Source: an uncultured Coriobacteriaceae bacterium
GTDB lineage: Bacteria; Actinomycetota; Coriobacteriia; Coriobacteriales; Coriobacteriaceae
Reading direction: 5' to 3'
Assembly (NCBI GenBank): GCA_944319885.1
Contig: CALUFC010000006.1
Coordinates: forward strand, 29,246 to 93,245
Length of the DNA: 64,000 bases
The notes beneath the pieces are model-generated. The model ran no database searches. It was not told where the DNA came from and saw only the letters and a list, made by a program, of their open reading frames with translations. A program made the position numbers and the translations under genes. Positions 58,811-64,000 of the stretch are shown here, one piece after another (position 1 is the first letter of the stretch; the number at the start of each line of letters is the position of its first letter).

Positions 58811-61402
58811 CTACTTCACAACCAGGTTCACAAGACGTCCGGGAACGCAGATCGCTTTGACGACCGTCTTATCGCCGATCCATTTCGCGGCAGCCTGCTC
58901 GGCGACGGCGCGCATCTCGTCTTGCGTTGCCGTTGCCGAAACATCCACGCGGCAGCGCATCTTCCCCAGCACCTGCACGGCGATCTCAACCGTATCGCTC
59001 TTCGCCTCGGAGGCATCGAACACGGGCCAGGGCGCGGTGTAGGCGTTGTCCGTATGACCGAGGGCCTCATGCCAGAGTTCATCGGCCCAGAACGGGCAGA
59101 TCGGCGCCATGAGCGAGACGATATCGGTTGCAACGAGCCACGAAAGAGCCGCATCGCGGGACGCGGGATCAGCCTCGGTGGCGTTGAGGTAGGCGCTCGC
59201 CGCGTTCACGAGCTCCATGATGGCGGAGATGGCCGTGTTGAACTGCTGGCGATCGAAATCCTCGGTGCATTTGGCGATCGTGCGATGGCGCTCGCGGTAG
59301 AGCTTCAGCGCCTCCGCGTCGAGCGCGACCTTGTTGAGCGTCGCCGCGGCATCGCCAGCGTTCGCGAGCTGCCAGACGATGCGCCAAGCGCGGCGAATGA
59401 AGCGGTTCGCACCGGCAACGGCGTCCTCGTCCCAGTCGAAATCCTTCTCGGGCGGCGCGATAAAGAGAATCGCAAGGCGCATGGTGTCGGCGCCATATGG
59501 CCCGATCACCGAACTCGGCGGCACGACGTTGCCCTTCGACTTGGACATCGTCTCGCCGTTGGCATCTTTTACCATGCCCTGGCACAGCAGATTGGTGAAC
59601 GGCTCATCCACATCGAGCATGCCCATGTCGCGCAGCGCCTTGGTGAAAAAGCGCGAATACAGCAGGTGGAGAATGGCATGCTCGATGCCACCGATATAGT
59701 TATCGACCGGCATCCAGCGATCCGCCGCCTCCTTGGAGAACGGCAGCTCCGTGTTATGCGGGTCGCAGTAGCGCAGGTAGTACCAGCTGGAGCACGTGAA
59801 GGTGTCCATGGTATCCGTTTCGCGGCGTGCAGGGCGACCGCACACCGGGCACGTGGTCTCGTAGAACTCTGCGCACTCGGCGAGCGTCTCGCCCGCGCCC
59901 AGGTCGAGGTTATCGGGCAGCATGACGGGCAGCTGGTCCTCGGGAACCGGAACGATGCCGCAATGCTCGCAGTGCACGACGGGGATGGGATTGCCCCAAT
60001 AGCGCTGACGGCTGATGAGCCAATCGCGCAGACGGAACTGAACGCTGCGACGACCCGTGCCGGCTGCCTCGAGATCGGCGACGATCGCCGCCTCGCCCTC
60101 GGAGTGCTTGCCGCCGCGCATACCGGTGTACTTGCCCGATTGCACGAGCGTGCCCTCGGCGACATGTGCCGAATCCCAGTCGACAGTCTCGGCGTGATAC
60201 GTGTCGATCGACTCGCCCGCCGCCTCGAGCTCGGCGCGCTCGTCGTCCATAAGGATGATGGGCACGATGGGCAGATCGTACTTGCGGGCGAACTCGAAGT
60301 CGCGCTGGTCGCCGCAGGGTACCGCCATGACGGCGCCCGTGCCGTAATCGGAGACGATGTAGTCGGCAACCCACACCGGCACCTTCTGACCGGAAACGGG
60401 GTTCACGACATAGCGACCGGTAAAGGCGCCATGCTTCTCGAGCGTACCCTGCGCGCGCTCCACGGCGGAAATCTTCTCGGCGCCCTCGATCACGGCGCGC
60501 ACATCGCGCTCGTACTCGGTACCCGCAACAAGATCGATCAGGCCCTTGTACTCGGGAGCGAGCAAAAAGAACGTGCAGCCGAAAAGCGTGTCGGCGCGCG
60601 TCGTGAACACGGTGATCCTGCCCTCGTCGCCCGCAATGGGCTCGCCCGCCTCGTCGCAGAGCGTGAAGTCGACTTCGGCGCCCTCGGAACGGCCGATCCA
60701 ATTGGCCTGCATCTGCTTCACGCGCTCTGGCCAGCCAGGCAGCTTCTCGAGGTCGTCGAGGAGCTCCTGAGCGTAGTCGGTGATCTTGAAGTACCACTGC
60801 TCGAGCTCGCGCTTCTCGGGCACCGACCCGCAGCGCCAGCAATGCCCCTCGGTCACCTGCTCGTTCGCGAGCACCGTGTTGCACCCGGGGCACCAGTTGA
60901 CGGGGCTCTTCTTGCGATACACGAGCCCGCGCTCCATCATCTTGAGGAAAATCCACTGGCCCCAGCGGTAGTATTCGGGATCGCAGGTCTTCTGCAACCG
61001 GTCCATATCGTAGGAGAAGCCCATGCGACGCATGGTGGCGAGCGCCTGGTCCATGTTCTTGTAGGTCCACTCGCCCGCCTGCGTGTTGTGCTTGATGGCG
61101 GCGTTCTCGGCCGGAAGACCAAACGCATCGAATCCGATGGGATGCAGCACATCGAATCCACGCATGCGCGCCTGACGAGCCATGGCGTCGCCGATGGTGT
61201 AGTTGCGCGCATGGCCCATATGAAGATCGCCCGAGGGATACGGGAACATCTCGAGCACGTACTTTTTGGGTTTCGAGGGATCCTCGTCGACGGCGAAGAG
61301 GTTCTCCTTATCCCACGCCTCCATCCATTTAGCCTCGATGGCCTGGGCATCATAGGCAGGAATTCCCCCGCGGGCTTGCGTTTCGCTGCAATGGTCGCAC
61401 AT
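58811..61402 (-). CDS. leuS: Leucyl-tRNA synthetase
   Basis: 863 residues. Class I synthetase: a HIGH-type motif in [15 protein letters not shown], a CP1 editing domain (about 220-420, with a [19 protein letters not shown] region), MSKSKGN, and a C-terminal anticodon-binding domain. Several Cys pairs (CPGC, CWRC, CEHC, CPVC) suggest zinc-binding insertions. The ATG at 61402 (MCDHCSE) has AGGAG seven bases upstream. No T-box leader is seen in the 76-bp upstream gap. Confidence 0.97.
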   Translation of the reverse strand: MCDHCSETQARGGIPAYDAQAIEAKWMEAWDKENLFAVDEDPSKPKKYVLEMFPYPSGDLHMGHARNYTIGDAMARQARMRGFDVLHPIGFDAFGLPAENAAIKHNTQAGEWTYKNMDQALATMRRMGFSYDMDRLQKTCDPEYYRWGQWIFLKMMERGLVYRKKSPVNWCPGCNTVLANEQVTEGHCWRCGSVPEKRELEQWYFKITDYAQELLDDLEKLPGWPERVKQMQANWIGRSEGAEVDFTLCDEAGEPIAGDEGRITVFTTRADTLFGCTFFLLAPEYKGLIDLVAGTEYERDVRAVIEGAEKISAVERAQGTLEKHGAFTGRYVVNPVSGQKVPVWVADYIVSDYGTGAVMAVPCGDQRDFEFARKYDLPIVPIILMDDERAELEAAGESIDTYHAETVDWDSAHVAEGTLVQSGKYTGMRGGKHSEGEAAIVADLEAAGTGRRSVQFRLRDWLISRQRYWGNPIPVVHCEHCGIVPVPEDQLPVMLPDNLDLGAGETLAECAEFYETTCPVCGRPARRETDTMDTFTCSSWYYLRYCDPHNTELPFSKEAADRWMPVDNYIGGIEHAILHLLYSRFFTKALRDMGMLDVDEPFTNLLCQGMVKDANGETMSKSKGNVVPPSSVIGPYGADTMRLAILFIAPPEKDFDWDEDAVAGANRFIRRAWRIVWQLANAGDAAATLNKVALDAEALKLYRERHRTIAKCTEDFDRQQFNTAISAIMELVNAASAYLNATEADPASRDAALSWLVATDIVSLMAPICPFWADELWHEALGHTDNAYTAPWPVFDASEAKSDTVEIAVQVLGKMRCRVDVSATATQDEMRAVAEQAAAKWIGDKTVVKAICVPGRLVNLVVK

Positions 61403-61439
61403 ACGAGCGCTCCTTGAATCAGATACGGTAACGCTCGGA

Positions 61440-61448
61440 ATTCTAGCA
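61440..61448 (-). promoter_or_regulatory. Predicted leuS promoter (extended -10)
   Basis: Minus-strand TGC followed by TAGAAT (61440-61445), giving a leader of about 31 nt; -35 region weak. Too short a leader for a T-box riboswitch. Confidence 0.55.
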
Positions 61449-61478
61449 GGTTTTGGCAACCCGGGCGAGCACGCGCGG

Positions 61479-62567
61479 TTACGAAACGTACGATGAACCG
61501 CGCGCTTGCTCGACGGAGCGGATGGTCTCGGAATTCGCGATCTCGGTATCGTTCAAGATGCCGGTCTGCGCATCGAACTCATCCGGATCGTATTGGCGCG
61601 TATACCAGTCCTTGCTATCGAAATAGCTTTGCAGCTCCTCGCTCGCGAATCCGCGCCCATGGCGCGCGAAGATCTCATTGCGCGCGATATACAGCTCGTA
61701 GTCGCTGAGACCCTCGAGCTCCGATGCGCTGTAGCGGTGCGTGGCGCTGTCGGGCAGGATATAGTCGCCGCCTGCATCGCCGGCGCTCTCGGGCACGTCG
61801 AAGCGAATATGCGCGCTGCCGGAGCAGCCGCTCGCGGCATCGAGCTCGATCTTGAGGGTATGCGCCGTGCCGGCGTCGAACGGCGTGGTGTACTCGAGCG
61901 TGCATCCATCGGCAGAAACAACGAACGACGAAGCGTCAACGGATGCGGTATCGCCCGCGGCGCTTTCCTCGGTAAGCTGGAAATCGTCTTTCGAGATAGC
62001 GGACAGCTCATCGGAGTCAGCGCCCTCGACGCTCATGCTCAGCACGAGCTTGGGGAAGTCCTCCGTCGAGATGGAGTGCACCGTGATGGTGACCGCCGTG
62101 GCGTCAGCAGAGGTTGCATCCGCGCCTTCCGGCTTGGCAGCGGCGGCGGAATCGCCCTCGACCGGCTCGACCGTGGATGCAGGACGGCTGAGGACGAGCG
62201 TCCATATGGCAAACGCCGCGACAACGACCACCGCAAGCGCGCACACGACGCCGGCTATGATTTTGCCCTTCTTGCCATAGCGATCGGATTGGGGCTGCTC
62301 GTAACCTGAGGCCGGCGCGGCCTGAGAGGGTTCAGTCGCATCGGCCATGGGATTGGGCGCGGTATCGGACGGCGCTGTGGACGCGATGCGCGTGGCGCCC
62401 ATATCAACCGGCGCATCTAGCCCCGTGCCGCTCGGCGGCGCGACAGCGCCCGGCTCCTGGGGCGCGACCTGCGCCGTATGGGCGGCGGGTTGTGCAACCC
62501 GAGCCCCGCAATGGGGGCAGAACTGCGTATCCTGTGGCAGCTCGGTGCCGCATTTCGTGCAAAACAT
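61479..62567 (-). CDS. Zinc-ribbon membrane protein with YARHG domain
   Basis: 362 residues. The N-terminal zinc ribbon is C-x2-C ... C-x2-C ([21 protein letters not shown]). A Pro/Ala-rich segment follows, then one membrane helix near residues 108-130 and an acidic extracytoplasmic domain. The C-terminal YARHG domain has [23 protein letters not shown] proteins are exported and of unknown function, possibly peptidoglycan-associated. GGGAG lies eight bases before the ATG. It is 5 bp after the amidase gene, so they may work together at the cell surface. Confidence 0.85.
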   Translation of the reverse strand: MFCTKCGTELPQDTQFCPHCGARVAQPAAHTAQVAPQEPGAVAPPSGTGLDAPVDMGATRIASTAPSDTAPNPMADATEPSQAAPASGYEQPQSDRYGKKGKIIAGVVCALAVVVVAAFAIWTLVLSRPASTVEPVEGDSAAAAKPEGADATSADATAVTITVHSISTEDFPKLVLSMSVEGADSDELSAISKDDFQLTEESAAGDTASVDASSFVVSADGCTLEYTTPFDAGTAHTLKIELDAASGCSGSAHIRFDVPESAGDAGGDYILPDSATHRYSASELEGLSDYELYIARNEIFARHGRGFASEELQSYFDSKDWYTRQYDPDEFDAQTGILNDTEIANSETIRSVEQARGSSYVS

Positions 62568-62572
62568 CCCCG

Positions 62573-63382
62573 TCACTCCCCTGTACCGTCGTGCGTGCGA
62601 CTCGTCTGATAGTTCTTCAAATATACCGCGAACTCGGGCGAGGTGTCCGAGTTTCCACTTCGCCATGCCTTGTGATCGATGATCTCGCTCTCGAACCCGT
62701 AATGCGCATCGATGAGCGCGATGAGGCGATCGAGCGCCTCGAGTTGCTCTTTGGGATAGCCCCCTTGACCGCCCACGTGAACGAGCTCGATACCCACCGA
62801 GTAAGAGTTCATGCCGTAATCGCGTGCCCATGAACCGATGGGCGTGGCACCGACCTTGTCATCGCGCGATTCGTCAGTCGTACCGTAGAGCTCGTTATGA
62901 CCGGAGTCGCCGAAACCGGCATGATGCGCGATGGCATCAAGCGGCACGCACTGCACCACCGACCCGTCCTGAGCGATCACGAAATGCGCTGCGATGCCGC
63001 GATCATTCCCGTCCCAATACTCAACGATCGAGGAGGCAGAGCCCAGGCTCTCGGTATCATGCAGCACGATATAGCGCTGAAACGCCGCGCCCTTCTCCCC
63101 ATGAACGAACTCGTCGCGATAGTCCTCGACGATACCGAGCTGCGCGCGCAGCCGCGCCTCCTGCGAGGAGCTCCATGCGTCGCGCGCCGATTGCGTCGAC
63201 GTGTCGAGTATCGCCTCGAGTGCGCGTGCCGCGTGCATCTCCGGCGCAGCAGACCCGGCCACGCGCCCCGATCCCGCATCGCCCGATGGCGCAGCGGGTG
63301 TACAGCCAGACAGCACCATACCCGCCGCAAGGCAGACGCTAGCGAGCGCCGTCATACCGTTGATACGTTTCATCGCGCGCAT
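62573..63382 (-). CDS. Lipoprotein N-acetylmuramoyl-L-alanine amidase (Amidase_2/PGRP fold)
   Basis: 269 residues. A signal sequence with lipobox LSGC is followed by an Amidase_2 domain. Zinc ligands are inferred as H in VLHDTES, H in IDHKAW and D in NSDTSP, and the fold signature appears in AAHFVIAQDGSVVQCVP and SVGIELVH. It would cleave the bond between muramic acid and the stem peptide from the outer face of the membrane. ATG at 63382 (AGG six bases upstream); an ATG three codons later is possible. Confidence 0.85.
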   Translation of the reverse strand: MRAMKRINGMTALASVCLAAGMVLSGCTPAAPSGDAGSGRVAGSAAPEMHAARALEAILDTSTQSARDAWSSSQEARLRAQLGIVEDYRDEFVHGEKGAAFQRYIVLHDTESLGSASSIVEYWDGNDRGIAAHFVIAQDGSVVQCVPLDAIAHHAGFGDSGHNELYGTTDESRDDKVGATPIGSWARDYGMNSYSVGIELVHVGGQGGYPKEQLEALDRLIALIDAHYGFESEIIDHKAWRSGNSDTSPEFAVYLKNYQTSRTHDGTGE

Positions 63383-63404
63383 GACCCCCCTGTCGGTTGG
63401 CCCC

Positions 63405-63410
63405 ATTGTA
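63405..63410 (-). promoter_or_regulatory. Predicted -10 element of the amidase operon
   Basis: Minus-strand TACAAT within GGTACAATGG, similar to the lepA and membrane J-protein promoters; about 22 bases before the start codon. No good -35. Confidence 0.45.
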
Positions 63411-63444
63411 CCGAAGCATCCCATGGCTCGCATGCGGAGTAAAG

Positions 63445-63476
63445 CGGCGCCCGCATGCCTTTGCGTGCGAGCGCCG
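63445..63476 (-). terminator. Hairpin downstream of the IMP dehydrogenase gene
   Basis: Stem with 6 bp (63445-63450 with 63471-63476) extended by an inner CGCA/TGCG after one mismatch, followed on the minus strand by CTTTACT. The weak T-tract makes it a moderate terminator candidate. Confidence 0.5.
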
Positions 63477-63514
63477 TACGTCTCAAATATCCTGCAAAAG
63501 GGAAAACGATTCGC

Positions 63515-64000
63515 TTACTGATAGCTCACCGTCTGGTGGCTGCGATCCTTGACCACGACGTCGTGCGCGCCGCCCTCGACGATCGACGTCGAGGAAACGA
63601 GCGTGAGCCGCGCCTTGTCTTGCAGCTCCTTGATGGAAAGCGCGCCGCAGTTGCACATCGTCGACTTGATCTTATAGAGCGTGGCCGAGACGCCCTCCTT
63701 GAGCGCGCCGGCATAGGGCACGTAGGAGTCGACGCCCTCCTCGAAGGCAAGCTTGCTCGCACCGCCGAGATCGTAACGCTGCCAGTTGCGCGCACGCGCG
63801 GAACCCTCGCCCCAGTACTCCTTCATGTACTGGCCGTTCACATTCACGCGCGAGGTCGGGCTCTCATCGAAGCGGGCGAAATATCGGCCGAGCATCATGA
63901 AGTCGGCACCCATGGCGAGCGCGAGCGTCATGTGGTAGTCGTATACGATACCGCCGTCGGAGCACACCGGCACATAGATACCGGTCTCCTCGAAGTACTC
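63515..64000 (-). CDS. guaB: IMP dehydrogenase/GMP reductase family protein (3' part)
   Basis: 161 codons are visible; the start lies beyond the window. The sequence [24 protein letters not shown] with [11 protein letters not shown] and [12 protein letters not shown] is the C-terminal half of the IMPDH TIM barrel, including the phosphate-binding SDGG and the flap region. The catalytic cysteine loop is outside the window, so IMP dehydrogenase cannot be separated from related enzymes by active site. The [12 protein letters not shown] tail is characteristic of an actinobacterial subgroup. Confidence 0.85.
   Translation of the reverse strand, partial: EYFEETGIYVPVCSDGGIVYDYHMTLALAMGADFMMLGRYFARFDESPTSRVNVNGQYMKEYWGEGSARARNWQRYDLGGASKLAFEEGVDSYVPYAGALKEGVSATLYKIKSTMCNCGALSIKELQDKARLTLVSSTSIVEGGAHDVVVKDRSHQTVSYQ

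Noticed and set aside
58784..61417. Open frame of 877 codons antisense to leuS
   Set aside because: Shadow of leuS with biased Leu/His/Arg content; no recognisable domain.
61403..61478. Possible T-box riboswitch before leuS
   Set aside because: The gap is only 76 bp, the predicted leader about 31 nt, and no T-box sequence or terminator is present.

Overview
The window is a dense, high-GC bacterial chromosome segment with 58 protein genes and one tRNA gene. Everything except a truncated membrane acyltransferase at the left edge and tRNA-Asn lies on the minus strand. The gene content points to a member of the Coriobacteriia (Actinomycetota; Collinsella/Olsenella-like). In favour are an actinobacterial-type integration host factor followed by gmk and rpoZ, combined with traits unusual for most Actinobacteria: RNase Y plus RNase J, SpoVS, ThiI and a class 1B PyrD/PyrK pair. 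This assignment is inferred from gene content only. Layout, in the direction of transcription from right to left: (1) 61.4-64 kb: the end of an IMP dehydrogenase gene, a lipoprotein amidase and a zinc-ribbon/YARHG membrane protein. (2) 58.8-61.4 kb: leuS. (3) 48.5-58.5 kb: rimP-nusA-infB-rbfA-nrnA-truB-ribF-dnaG, a transcription/translation/replication operon, followed by rpoD with its own promoter. (4) 46.8 kb: tRNA-Asn on the plus strand, convergent with rpoD. (5) 45-46.7 kb: a two-gene polysaccharide-type ABC exporter. (6) 39.5-45 kb: pyrR-pyrB-pyrC-pyrK-pyrD-pyrF, de novo pyrimidine synthesis, with an attenuator-like leader. (7) 36.9-39.4 kb: mihF-gmk-rpoZ-thiI. (8) 32.7-36.8 kb: comEA-comEC-holA, DNA uptake genes and the polymerase clamp-loader delta subunit. 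(9) 25.8-32.7 kb: rpsT, lepA-dusB-hemW, and two J-proteins, one of them membrane-anchored. (10) 20.8-25.8 kb: mtaB-phoH-ybeY-dgkA-era-recO, the common Gram-positive cluster. (11) 18-20.8 kb: rpsO and pnp. (12) 9.2-17.9 kb: rnj-ftsK-rodZ-like-yajQ-rimO-pgsA-cinA. (13) 7.1-9 kb: recA-recX behind an SOS-type promoter. (14) 0.3-7.1 kb: rny, a MutL-like GHKL ATPase, spoVS, miaB, miaA and hflX, an order reminiscent of the Bacillus rny-spoVS-miaB region. Genes within each run overlap or sit a few bases apart, so translational coupling is likely. No CRISPR array, insertion sequence, prophage or rRNA gene was seen. The window is core genome rather than a mobile island. The most interesting signals lie between genes. 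Intrinsic terminator-like hairpins sit just upstream of the ribosome binding sites of rny, rimP-nusA-infB and pyrR. A 12-bp stem buries the comEA ribosome binding site. Four consecutive hairpins separate rpsO from pnp, and a perfect LexA-type box fills the spacer of the recA promoter. Among the proteins, the GHKL ATPase, the membrane J-protein, a cysteine-rich tail on NusA and a Thr-Thr repeat linker in FtsK stand out.
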